The notes beneath the pieces were generated by a model. The model was given only the letters and a program-made list of their open reading frames with translations, had not been told where the DNA came from and ran no database searches. This document shows, in pieces, positions 51,827 to 59,594 of a stretch of DNA of 64,000 nucleotides. Where the stretch lies: positions 124,001 through 188,000 of the forward strand of contig NZ_MJIG01000005.1 of NCBI RefSeq assembly GCF_001940245.1, read 5' to 3'. Source of the stretch: Anaerostipes sp. 992a. GTDB lineage: Bacteria; Bacillota; Clostridia; Lachnospirales; Lachnospiraceae. The translations under genes and the position numbers were made by a program. Position 1 is the first letter of the stretch. Each line of letters opens with the position of its first letter.

Positions 51827-52779
51827 ATGTTATCAAAAAGAATTAGAACTATGACACCGTCCGCTACGAATGTATTGTTTGCCAAAGTGGCACAGCTTAG
51901 GGAGGCAGGCGAGGATATTATTTCTTTCAATGTGGGAGAACCTGATTTTCAAACACCCATAGAGGTGAGGGATGAGTGTAAAAAAGCGTTGGATGCAGGC
52001 AAGACCAAATATGCTCCTGTATCAGGGATTACCCCATTAAAAGAAGCGATTTGTGAGAAGTTTTTAAAGGACAATCGAATTGAATATGAGAAGGATCAGA
52101 TCTGTATTTCTACGGGAGGAAAACAGGCAGTGTATAATGCAGTGATGGCTGTATGTGATCCGGGAGATGAGATCTTATTGCCTACTCCATGTTGGGTCAG
52201 CTATGTGGAGATGATCAAACTGGCACAGGGAATTCCAGTTCTGATACCGCCAGGAGAGGATTATCAGCTGGATTTTCATGCATTGAAGAATCGTATTACA
52301 AAAAAGACAAAAGCGATCATGATCAATACGCCCAATAATCCTACAGGTGTCTGTTATACAAAAGAAGCGTTGTTGGAGTTGGGGAAATTGGCTGTAGAGC
52401 ATGATTTTTATATTATTTCGGATGAAGTATATGAGAAGCTGGTGTATGATAACAACCGTCATATTTGTATTGCAGGACTTTCAAAGGAAATTTATGACCG
52501 TTCTATTATCATCAATGGATTCTCAAAGTCACATGCAATGACTGGATGGAGAATTGGCTATACAGCAGCCTCTAAAGAAATCAGCAGGGGGATTGCTGCG
52601 CTACAGGGACATATTACTTCCAATAGTACGACTTTTGTGCAATGGGCAGCATTGGAAGGATTAAAAACCTGTGATGATTCGGTAGAGTATATGCGGAAAG
52701 AATTTGAAAAGCGCAGAGATTTTATATATGAGGCTATGAATCAGATTTCGGGTATCCATTGTACAAAGCCGGAAGGAGC
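51827..52779 (+). pseudogene. class I aminotransferase, 5' part interrupted by IS607-type element
   Basis: Encodes the first about 317 residues of an aspartate-type aminotransferase: NVGEPDFQTP, PTPCWVSYVEMIKLA, NTPNNPTGVCYTKEALLELGKLA, ISDEVYEKL and the PLP-lysine region FSKSHAMTGWRIGYTAAS. At KPEGA the family sequence stops and element-derived residues take over until a stop at 52840. The missing end, FYLMPDVSSYFGK onward, lies at 54824-55055. ATG 51827 has SD AAGGAG. Without its C-terminal small-domain part the enzyme is presumably inactive. Confidence 0.93.
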
Positions 52780-52857
52780 GATTGTTAAGCAATCAAAAAT
52801 ACAGACAAATATGTTTATATGTGATACAATGTGTTTATAAAGAAAGGAGAATTATTT

Positions 52858-53529
52858 ATGAACACATCAAATATCACAAATTATAAACCAAAAGATTTTG
52901 CTGAATTACTTGGAGTGTCAGTAAAAACTCTTCAACGTTGGGACAGAGATGGAATTCTCAAAGCAAATCGTACTCCAACTAACAGAAGATATTATACTTA
53001 TGATCAATATTTACAATTCAAAGGTATCCAAACAGAGAATGATATAAGGGACACAGTAATATATGCAAGAGTTTCTACAAGAAATCAAAAAGATGATCTA
53101 CAAAATCAAGTAGAGTTTTTAAAACAATTCTGTAATGCAAAAGGTATTATTGTAAATCAGTGTATTGAAGATTTTGGTAGCGGATTAAATTATAATCGAA
53201 AAAAATGGAATAAATTATTAGATGAAGTTATGGAAAATAAGATTAAAACAATAGTAATTTCAAATAAAGACAGATTTATTCGATTTGGATATGATTGGTT
53301 TGAAAAATTCTGCGAAAAATTCAATACAAAAATAATTATTGTAAACAATGAAACTCTTTCACCGAATGAAGAATTAGTTCAAGATATTATATCAATATTA
53401 CATGTGTTCAGTTGCAGATTGTATGGATTTCGCAAGTATAAAAATCAGATAAAGGAGGATGAGGAAATTGCGAAAGAGTTACAAAACGGAAATAAACCCA
53501 ACGCAGGAACAAATACAAAAGATAAATAA
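52858..53529 (+). CDS. IS607-type serine recombinase (TnpA)
   Basis: A 223-residue transposase: MerR-like N-terminal HTH (DFAELLGVSVKTLQRWDRDGILKANRTPTNRRYY) before a small serine-recombinase domain (TVIYARVSTRNQKDDLQNQ with catalytic S73, then NKDRFIRFGYDWFE). This reversed order of DNA-binding and catalytic domains is the hallmark of IS607 transposases. SD AAAGGAGA before ATG 52858. It overlaps tnpB by about 60 bp. Confidence 0.95.
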   Translation: MNTSNITNYKPKDFAELLGVSVKTLQRWDRDGILKANRTPTNRRYYTYDQYLQFKGIQTENDIRDTVIYARVSTRNQKDDLQNQVEFLKQFCNAKGIIVNQCIEDFGSGLNYNRKKWNKLLDEVMENKIKTIVISNKDRFIRFGYDWFEKFCEKFNTKIIIVNNETLSPNEELVQDIISILHVFSCRLYGFRKYKNQIKEDEEIAKELQNGNKPNAGTNTKDK

Positions 53530-54637
53530 AACAATTGGAACTTGTAGATTTATTTATAATTTTTATATTGCCCATAATAAAGAACTTTATAACAAAGGTG
53601 AAAAATTTATGACGGCAAAATCTTTTAGTGTTTGGCTTAATAATGAATTTCTACCCAATCATCCGGAATATTTATGGATAAAAGATGTGAGTTCTAAGTC
53701 AGTTAAAAAATCCATGGAAAATGCGTACACTGCTTTTTCTAGATTTTTTAAAAAGCAGAGTAGATTTCCCAGATTTAAAAAAAAGAATAAGTCAGATGTG
53801 AAAATGTATTTTGTGAAAAATAATCCAAAAGACTGCTTCTGTGAAAGACATAGAATTAATATCCCTACTCTTGGATGGGTCAAATTAAAAGAAAAGGGGT
53901 ACATTCCAACAACAAAGCAAGGATATGTGATCAAAAGTGGTACAGTCTCCTGCAAGGCTGGGAGATATTATGTATCAGTTTTAATAGAGATTCCTGATCA
54001 GAATAAACCACAATTAAATGATTTTGGATTAGGGATTGATTTGGGACTTAAAAATTTTGCAGTTATTAGTAATGGTATTACAAAGAAAAATATCAATAAA
54101 ACTGAAAGAATAAGAAAATTAGAGAAACAATTAAAAAGAGAACAGCGTTGTCTATCGAGGAAATACGAAGACTTAAAGAAACGCAACAATAAAATGAAAG
54201 GAGAAGCCACTAGACAAAATATTCAAAAGCAGGTCTTAAAGGTACAGAAACTCCATCATAGAATAGATAATATTCGTACCGATCATATCAATAAATGTGT
54301 AAATGAGATAGTGAAAACCAAGCCATCTTATATTACCATTGAAGATTTGAATGTAAAAGGAATGATGAAGAATAGACATCTCTCTAAGGCAGTTGCTTCA
54401 CAGAAATTCTATGAGTTTAGAACAAAACTTGAAGCAAAATGCAAAGAACTGGGAATGGAATTAAGAATTGTAGACAGATGGTATCCATCAAGTAAGTTAT
54501 GTCATGAATGTGGTTGTATTAAGAGAGATTTAAAACTTTCTGATAGAGAATATATTTGTGAATGTGGATATCATGCTGATAGAGATTATAATGCAAGTCT
54601 TAATTTAAGAGATGCAACATCCTACAAAATAGCATAA
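53468..54637 (+). CDS. tnpB: TnpB RNA-guided nuclease of the IS607-type element
   Basis: A 389-residue TnpB, ancestor-type relative of Cas12. RuvC residues are kept: D191 in GIDLGLKNFA, E292 in ITIEDLNVKGM, D373 in ADRDYNASLNL; zinc finger CHECGC...CECGY is intact. TnpB uses an RNA from the element's right end to cut the empty donor site and so favours retention. Start is probably TTG 53468 (SD AAAGGAGG at 53451-53458); ATG 53459 is too close to the SD. Confidence 0.93.
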   Translation: MRKSYKTEINPTQEQIQKINKTIGTCRFIYNFYIAHNKELYNKGEKFMTAKSFSVWLNNEFLPNHPEYLWIKDVSSKSVKKSMENAYTAFSRFFKKQSRFPRFKKKNKSDVKMYFVKNNPKDCFCERHRINIPTLGWVKLKEKGYIPTTKQGYVIKSGTVSCKAGRYYVSVLIEIPDQNKPQLNDFGLGIDLGLKNFAVISNGITKKNINKTERIRKLEKQLKREQRCLSRKYEDLKKRNNKMKGEATRQNIQKQVLKVQKLHHRIDNIRTDHINKCVNEIVKTKPSYITIEDLNVKGMMKNRHLSKAVASQKFYEFRTKLEAKCKELGMELRIVDRWYPSSKLCHECGCIKRDLKLSDREYICECGYHADRDYNASLNLRDATSYKIA

Positions 54638-54823
54638 AACAAGCGTTTGTAGGCATGTACCGATGGCTTTAGTCGGGAATTTACGACTGTGGACTGTACA
54701 AGAACTTGTGAGTAGCGTATTACTTGTAATCGCAAAAGCATACAGGATGAAGCAGTAAGAAAAGTTTGTGAAAACTTTCAATATCTCGATATGGGTATAT
54801 TTGTCCATATTTTGAGTGGCAGC
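54638..54823 (+). ncRNA. putative omega/reRNA scaffold at the right end of the IS607-type element
   Basis: The 186 bp from the tnpB stop to the right junction are non-coding and rich in hairpins (AGTCG/CGACT, ACAAG/CTTGT, GCG-ATTAC/GTAAT-CGC, AAAAGTTT/AAAACTTT). In known elements the guide RNA scaffold is here and the guide is the host DNA just past the junction, in this case the aminotransferase sequence starting TTTTTATCTGATGCC. Location is by family analogy. Confidence 0.5.
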
Positions 54824-55055
54824 TTTTTATCTGATGCCGGATGTAAGCAGCTATTTTGGGAAAATGGCCTGTGGACGGAAAATAAAAACTGTGGATGATC
54901 TTTGTATGTATCTGCTGGAAGAAGCTAAAATTGCAGTTGTTCCGGGAAGTGCGTTTTGGATTCCAAGTGCCGTTCGATTTGCATATACAGATTCCATGGA
55001 ACGATTGGAAGAGGGAATGGAGCGTTTTCGAAACGCTATGGAAAAATTACAATAG
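54821..55055 (+). pseudogene. class I aminotransferase, 3' part
   Basis: Continues the gene broken at 52779: AFYLMPDVSSYFGKMACG..., EEAKIAVVPGSAFWIPSAVRFAYTDSMERLEEGMERFRNAM, the usual C-terminal small domain with the substrate Arg in the VRFAY segment. The GTG at 54816 could start translation, but the fragment would have no function. Confidence 0.92.
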
Positions 55056-55063
55056 GATACATA

Positions 55064-55094
55064 GGCAGTCTTTCCTTGATATGGAAGGACTGCC
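55064..55094 (+). terminator. terminator of the aminotransferase gene
   Basis: GGCAGTCTTTCC and GGAAGGACTGCC, 12-bp stem with one G-U pair, loop TTGATAT. It is followed by a weak T run. Confidence 0.75.
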
Positions 55095-55100
55095 GTATTT

Positions 55101-55139
55101 GTTACATAAGAAATTCTTCGTGAGGATTATTCTTTTTCA
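55101..55139. repeat. short relative of the 48736-48871 element
   Basis: GTTACATAAGAAATTCTTCG then TGAGGATTATTCTTTTTC. It matches the first half-hairpin and the GTGAGGAT segment of the longer copy with the middle deleted. Confidence 0.5.
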
Positions 55140-55152
55140 TTCTCAAAAAAGA

Positions 55153-55181
55153 TTGACAAAATTTTCCAAATAAATTATAAT
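55153..55181 (+). promoter_or_regulatory. consensus promoter of the Tad-like pilus locus
   Basis: TTGACA (55153-55158), 17-bp spacer, TATAAT (55176-55181). The SD AAAGGAGGAG begins only 14 bp later, so the 5' UTR is very short. Confidence 0.85.
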
Positions 55182-55209
55182 ACAACTACATCAGAAAGGA
55201 GGAGATGTT

Positions 55210-56250
55210 ATAGAAGCAAAGCTATTAACAGAGGAACAGTTTGGGCCGTTATATCCACTGATTCTGGATCATCAGATTACGGATATTAACTGGAATGGCA
55301 GACAACTTTGGATCGACCATTTAAAGCGCGGCCGATATCGTTCGGATATGACTTTAGAGACATCATTTATTCAGCAATTCACATCTCATGTGAGTAATGT
55401 TGTCAGTCTTAATTTTAATAAGCATATCCCTCTTTTGGAGGCAGAATCCAATGGCCTCCGCATTTCTATTATTCATGAAGCTTATGCCAGAAGCGGCAGG
55501 AGCATATCAATTCGAAAATCACCACCAGTCAAGCGTTTGAATGATGAATATATGATTCAACAGGAATATTGCACAAAGGAAATGCTGATATTCTTAAAGA
55601 ACTGTATTCGGGCTCATATGAATCTGATCATCTGTGGTCAGGTCGGAAGTGGAAAGACAGAGCTGCTCAAGTATTTGACGGGGCAGATTCCAGCCTATGA
55701 AAGGGCGATTACCATTGAGGATAATTTAGAGATTCATTACAGTACCATTAATCCTGGAAAGGATTGTGTGGAGATTAAGGTGGATCCAGATCACTTTTCT
55801 TATACACAGGCCATTAAGGCTTCTCTGCGGCAGCTCCCCACGTGGATCTTGCTTTCCGAATCTAGAGGCGATGAGGTGCGATATTTGCTGGAATCTCTGA
55901 CTACGGGCCATTATTGTCTGACGACGATGCATACCGATGATGTTCGTAAGATTCCGGAGAGAATCAAGAATATGGTTTCAGACAGCCATGCAGCCATCAG
56001 AGCAGGAAAGGAAGTGTTTATCTTTCTGGACATTTGTATTCTGCTTCGGAAGAAGGTGGATGGAAATGGGAATATCGTCAGATATATTGATCAGATTGGA
56101 TGTCTCTCTTCACTGGAAGGGGGAAAACGGCAGGAAATCATTCTGCTTGCAGAGGATGGAAGGTTCGTAAATCATCAGATTCCGGCAGATGTCATGGGCA
56201 AGTTTGAGAGAAATCAGATTTATCATCCATTTGAGACAGAAGAGAGGTGA
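55210..56250 (+). CDS. CpaF/TadA-type secretion ATPase
   Basis: ATPase of the type II/IV secretion superfamily that powers Tad pilus assembly. Walker A ICGQVGSGKTELLKYL, Asp-box-like ERAITIEDNLEI, Walker B WILLSESRGDEV and His-box TTMHTDDV are present. The frame is open upstream of ATG 55348 with homologous-looking sequence (LYPLILDHQITDINWNGRQLWID), so the true start is earlier. The only codon well placed after the SD AAAGGAGGAG (55195-55204) is ATA at 55210, a rare start; the ATG at 55205 is out of frame and hits a stop. About 346 residues. Confidence 0.85.
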   Translation: MEAKLLTEEQFGPLYPLILDHQITDINWNGRQLWIDHLKRGRYRSDMTLETSFIQQFTSHVSNVVSLNFNKHIPLLEAESNGLRISIIHEAYARSGRSISIRKSPPVKRLNDEYMIQQEYCTKEMLIFLKNCIRAHMNLIICGQVGSGKTELLKYLTGQIPAYERAITIEDNLEIHYSTINPGKDCVEIKVDPDHFSYTQAIKASLRQLPTWILLSESRGDEVRYLLESLTTGHYCLTTMHTDDVRKIPERIKNMVSDSHAAIRAGKEVFIFLDICILLRKKVDGNGNIVRYIDQIGCLSSLEGGKRQEIILLAEDGRFVNHQIPADVMGKFERNQIYHPFETEER

Positions 56251-56254
56251 GCGG

Positions 56255-57601
56255 ATGAAAAGAAGTTCCTGGAAATATCTTAGATTCCGACATCTGCAGA
56301 CCAGAATCGAAGGATATGGATACCATTATTCTTTTTCCAGATATGCATCCATGTTGGCAGCAGGAAGTGCAGCGGTTATCGGAATCGGCAAATTAAATGG
56401 ATTGGAGACCGTATTTATAGGAATATTAATGGTGGCCCTTTTGGGAGTGATACCGATACTGGTATTAAAGCAGTTTGCCTATTTGTATGATCAAAATCGT
56501 TTTCAGGATCTGGTTCGTTATATGGAGCAGATGATTTATTCTTTCCAGAAGCATCCGAAGATTATTTCTGGTCTGGAGGAGACGGAGGGGCTTTTGGATG
56601 GAGAGATTCAGTTACAGGTCCGAAAGGTCAGAGAAAGAATTGAGATGTCTCAGGCCATTACGTATAAGGAAGCGTTTTATCCCATAGAAGAAGCATATCC
56701 ATGTGAGCGGTTAATGGAAATGCACGATTTCTTTATCAAGGTGGAGGAAATCGGAGGTGACTATCAGAATGCGTTAGCGGCAATCCTGGAAGACCTTAAG
56801 ATGTGGACAGAACGGACATATCTTTTTCAGAGGGAACGGAGTCAGATGAAGAAAAAGATCATATGGAGCATTTTATGTGTCATGCTCTTATGTTCGGTAT
56901 TATTTCGGCTTATGGCAGGCAGTTTGGAAATGATGAAGACTATGGATTCTTTCTTTTATCAGATGGGAACGACAGGGATTTTGCTAGGATTTTTATGCTT
57001 ATTTGTTTTCTCTCAATGTGCATTGACCGGTACATGGCTGAAGAGGACAAAAGAGATTTCAAAGGAGCAGATACAAAAGGACTGGAGCCATATAAAGGAA
57101 GCACCAGGACAGTATCAAAGAGCGCAGAAGCGTTTACAAAGGGAAGTGGAAAAGCAATTTCCAAGGTGGCTTCGAACGATGATCTTAGGCCTTCAGACCG
57201 ATAATGTATACCGGGCTATCGTAGAATCAGCGGATGATGCACCTTATGTGCTGAAGCTTCCGTTAGAAATTCTCATAGAAGAGCTAAAGGAAGATCCGGT
57301 ATCCATGCGGCCATATGATCATTTCCTAAAGGAACTGCAGGTTCCCGGAATCCATTCCGCTGTAAAGATGTTATATGCTTATACAAATACGGGAACAGAA
57401 GAGGCGAAGGAACAACTTGGCCAGATCATAAAACAGAATATTCAGCTAACGGATCGGGCTGAGCGTATTCAAAATGAAGATGAGATTGCCAGGTATTTTA
57501 TGCTCTTTTATGTTCCGATGTTCCTGGGAACGGCGAAAATTATGCTAGATATGTCCATGCTGTTTCTCGTAATGTTTTCGTTATGGGGAAAGATGTATTG
57601 A
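56255..57601 (+). CDS. TadB/TadC-like membrane protein
   Basis: A 448-residue membrane platform protein. Hydrophobic pairs near residues 30-72 and 215-265, and one near 420-445, with large cytoplasmic helical segments between, like T2SF-domain proteins that sit under the pilus ATPase. EMHDFFIKVEEIGGDYQNALAAILEDLKMW resembles the T2SF core. Only one such protein is present where Tad loci normally have TadB and TadC. ATG 56255 is 4 bp after the ATPase stop, SD GAGAGGTGAG. Confidence 0.75.
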   Translation: MKRSSWKYLRFRHLQTRIEGYGYHYSFSRYASMLAAGSAAVIGIGKLNGLETVFIGILMVALLGVIPILVLKQFAYLYDQNRFQDLVRYMEQMIYSFQKHPKIISGLEETEGLLDGEIQLQVRKVRERIEMSQAITYKEAFYPIEEAYPCERLMEMHDFFIKVEEIGGDYQNALAAILEDLKMWTERTYLFQRERSQMKKKIIWSILCVMLLCSVLFRLMAGSLEMMKTMDSFFYQMGTTGILLGFLCLFVFSQCALTGTWLKRTKEISKEQIQKDWSHIKEAPGQYQRAQKRLQREVEKQFPRWLRTMILGLQTDNVYRAIVESADDAPYVLKLPLEILIEELKEDPVSMRPYDHFLKELQVPGIHSAVKMLYAYTNTGTEEAKEQLGQIIKQNIQLTDRAERIQNEDEIARYFMLFYVPMFLGTAKIMLDMSMLFLVMFSLWGKMY

Positions 57602-57621
57602 GAAAGAGGGAGGAAATTTAG

Positions 57622-57726
57622 ATGAAGCATTTTTTAGAGGAATATGGAGAGACGATTTTTTTTCTTCTGTTGGCACTGACCATTGTAGCAGTTTATCGTG
57701 GACTTGTGAATCTGTCTTTGGTGTGA
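57622..57726 (+). CDS. 34-residue EYG/TM mini-protein (Flp-like)
   Basis: MKHFLEEYGETIFFLLLALT... : a short charged head with EEYG, one TM helix and almost nothing after it. SD GGGAGG lies just before ATG 57622. Flp pilins carry a conserved EYG at the start of the hydrophobic helix, so this looks like a minimal Flp-type subunit or pilus-base peptide. It is followed 12 bp later by a second such gene. Confidence 0.7.
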   Translation: MKHFLEEYGETIFFLLLALTIVAVYRGLVNLSLV

Positions 57727-57738
57727 GGAGGAATTTTA

Positions 57739-57873
57739 TTGAAAGAAATCATAGAAGAATATGGAACGTATGTAGCAGTGCTTTTTGTAGGAACAGGAAT
57801 GCTGATTGGGTATCGACAGGTGGTAGAGTGTCTGAAAATGGCAACCTTGGTCTTTTTGGAGCAGCTCTGCTGA
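57739..57873 (+). CDS. 44-residue EYG/TM mini-protein (Flp-like)
   Basis: TTG start 57739 after SD GAGGAGG. MKEIIEEYGTYVAVLFVGTGMLIGYRQ... shows the same EEYG plus TM head as its neighbours, then a short tail. Function as a minor pilin or assembly factor is inferred from the shared head and position. Confidence 0.68.
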   Translation: MKEIIEEYGTYVAVLFVGTGMLIGYRQVVECLKMATLVFLEQLC

Positions 57874-57889
57874 GGAGGAAGAAAATACG

Positions 57890-58372
57890 ATGAAAATATG
57901 GATCGGTGAATATGGAAGATTGGTGGTTATGGTATGCTTGGGAACCTGTCTGCTGGTGTTTCTTCGGGGAGCTTTTTTGAATCAAATGAGAGAGAGGATA
58001 TCCATCGGAGATGCTCCTGTAAAATCGGATCGGCCGTCTATCTCCTATGGAAGTGTACCGATTTTAAAAGGACTTGATAAGAATGGAAAGGCATTGGCAC
58101 TAAAAATACCAGCAGGGGCCAAGTTTTCCCCATTGTATACAGAGGATATGATTCAGGTACAGGCAGTGGATGAAAAGGATGGGGATATTACGGACCAGAT
58201 CCAGGTTTATGTCGTAGGAGAGAAAGCTGTAAAAGAACGGTTGACAGGTAATCTGGATACTTCGGGAAAGAAGCGGCATTATATCTTATCCTATGAAGTC
58301 ACCAATTCTTCTGGCTTTTGGACAGGAAAGCGAATCAGTGTATTGATTACGGAAAGTGGAGGGAAAGGATGA
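57890..58372 (+). CDS. EYG/TM-anchored protein with Ig-like domain
   Basis: A 160-residue protein: head MKIWIGEYGRLVVMVCLGTCLLVFL with the EYG-TM signature, then an exported domain containing VQAVDEKDGDITDQIQVYV and YILSYEVTNSSGFWTGKRISVLI, the look of DUF5011/bacterial Ig-like beta-sandwiches. It could be a tip or surface-exposed minor pilin. Its stop overlaps the next start (GGATGA). Confidence 0.72.
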   Translation: MKIWIGEYGRLVVMVCLGTCLLVFLRGAFLNQMRERISIGDAPVKSDRPSISYGSVPILKGLDKNGKALALKIPAGAKFSPLYTEDMIQVQAVDEKDGDITDQIQVYVVGEKAVKERLTGNLDTSGKKRHYILSYEVTNSSGFWTGKRISVLITESGGKG

Positions 58373-58698
58373 AGCTTCCAATGTCCATGCTTTTTGGCAC
58401 TATTTTATTGCTGATGACAGTGTTCGTTTTGATCGGGTGCAATCAGATTGCCTATAATACCAAAAGGGCGTGGAATTATTATGAGAAATGTGTACAGGCA
58501 ATGGAAGACAGTCATTTTCAAACAGAGGTAATGGAAGAAGTCATAAAGGCGGGAAAGAAAGAGGGATACGAGATTCTGATCTGGGAGGACGGCGCCTATG
58601 AAGAGGTAAAACGGTATCGGATTACGTTGGTTTATACCATCCGCCTGCCGATACTTTCTTTGGAAAAGCAACGGGAAATCAGTGGATATGCATTATAG
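58369..58698 (+). CDS. pseudopilin-like protein (TadE-type)
   Basis: A 109-residue protein with one N-terminal TM helix (MLFGTILLLMTVFVLIGCNQI) and an exported part. It is paralogous to the next gene: both have an (Y)EILI/YRLIL strand and end LPxLxxExQxxxSGY. ATG 58369 overlaps the previous stop. Looks like a TadE-type pseudopilin by topology only. Confidence 0.7.
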   Translation: MKLPMSMLFGTILLLMTVFVLIGCNQIAYNTKRAWNYYEKCVQAMEDSHFQTEVMEEVIKAGKKEGYEILIWEDGAYEEVKRYRITLVYTIRLPILSLEKQREISGYAL

Positions 58699-58707
58699 GA
58701 GATGAAG

Positions 58708-59046
58708 ATGAAGCTTGGGCTGGAGACAATGATTGGAATGTTATTCTTATTAACAGGAATACTGTTCTCCTTTTCCGTCTATCACGCAGGGGTGAAAGCT
58801 TCTGATGCCAAGCAGTACCATGCGTGGGTAATGGAACGGCTGGAAGGGGCAAAATACGCCAAAGTGGTGAAGGAAGCGTGTATAGAGGAAGCCAGAGAAC
58901 AGGGATATCGGCTTATCTTACAGGAAGAAACAGAAGATGAAAGAAGAATAGAAAAGGTGAGTCTGTGCTATAGTGTGGAGCTGCCATTTCTGGAAGAAGA
59001 ACAGCAGTATCAGGTAAGTGGATATTCCCATATAGAGGGGAGGTGA
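58708..59046 (+). CDS. pseudopilin-like protein, paralogue of the preceding gene
   Basis: A 112-residue protein: TM helix METMIGMLFLLTGILFSFSVY-like segment (LETMIGMLFLLTGILFSFSV), then YRLILQEETEDERRIEKVSLCYSVELPFLEEEQQYQVSGY. ATG 58708 with SD AGGAG at 58697 is preferred to ATG 58702. It and 58369-58698 arose by duplication. Confidence 0.7.
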   Translation: MKLGLETMIGMLFLLTGILFSFSVYHAGVKASDAKQYHAWVMERLEGAKYAKVVKEACIEEAREQGYRLILQEETEDERRIEKVSLCYSVELPFLEEEQQYQVSGYSHIEGR

Positions 59047-59051
59047 GAAGG

Positions 59052-59213
59052 ATGAAAGAGTTCATGGCAGAATATGGATCAGTAGTAGTAACCGTTATTA
59101 TCGTATTAGCAGTCTGCGCATTTGTGGGGGCGGTATTTACTCCACAACTTCAGACCGCCCTTACAGATACCCTGAATACCTTTTTTAAGGAGTCAGGAGC
59201 AGTGCATAGCTGA
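59052..59213 (+). CDS. Flp-like major pilin candidate
   Basis: A 53-residue protein, MKEFMAEYGSVVVTVIIVLAV... then FVGAVFTPQLQTALTDTLNTFFKESG. Size, the AEYG at the helix start and the single TM helix with a short amphipathic tail match Flp pilins (AIEYGLIAALI type). SD GAGAAGGA precedes ATG 59052. The short pre-helix segment lacks the classical long leader with Gly cleavage site, so processing is uncertain. Confidence 0.78.
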   Translation: MKEFMAEYGSVVVTVIIVLAVCAFVGAVFTPQLQTALTDTLNTFFKESGAVHS

Positions 59214-59231
59214 TGAAAATGGAGGTGCAAT

Positions 59232-59594
59232 ATGAAGCAGATGATTTTGGGAGGGTGCTGTCTTCTTCTGGTGATATATGCCGTATATATCAATGCTAAT
59301 TTTACTGGAATGGCTTCTAGAGAAGTGGAGATATCGATGGCATTGTCACATGGAATCTCCCAAACATTAGAAGCTCATAAAAGTGAAAGATTTTCATCAG
59401 AGGGTGATATGGAGAAGTATTTTTACAAGGTATTTCAGGCACAGGTGATGTCGGATGGGAAGCTGGAGATTCATATAATTACCTCGAATTGTCAGTACGG
59501 CCTGCTGGATGTTGAGGTAACCCAGTATTTTCAGACATCGGATCAGAAGGAAAGGAAGATTACAGTTCGAAAATGTGGAATTATCGAAGAATAA
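59232..59594 (+). CDS. single-TM exported protein of the pilus locus
   Basis: A 120-residue protein with an N-terminal TM helix (MILGGCCLLLVIYAVYIN) and an exported domain (YFYKVFQAQVMSDGKLEIHIITSNCQYGLLDVEVTQYF) that resembles TadE/G-type small pilus proteins in topology. I do not recognise a family. It overlaps the start of the next large gene by 22 bp, so the two are translationally coupled. Confidence 0.7.
   Translation: MKQMILGGCCLLLVIYAVYINANFTGMASREVEISMALSHGISQTLEAHKSERFSSEGDMEKYFYKVFQAQVMSDGKLEIHIITSNCQYGLLDVEVTQYFQTSDQKERKITVRKCGIIEE

Larger units (their letters stand above)
52780..54823 (+). mobile_element. IS607-type element (serine recombinase + TnpB)
   Basis: About 2044 bp between two AGC triplets (52777-52779 and 54821-54823). 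Joining the flanks with one AGC restores 953 + 232 = 1185 bp, a continuous 394-codon aminotransferase frame. Subterminal inverted similarity: CAATCAAAAATACAGACAAATATG on the left and, reversed, CACTCAAAATATGGACAAATAT on the right. The interior is much more AT-rich than the host gene. Exact ends are ambiguous by 3 bp. Confidence 0.9.
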
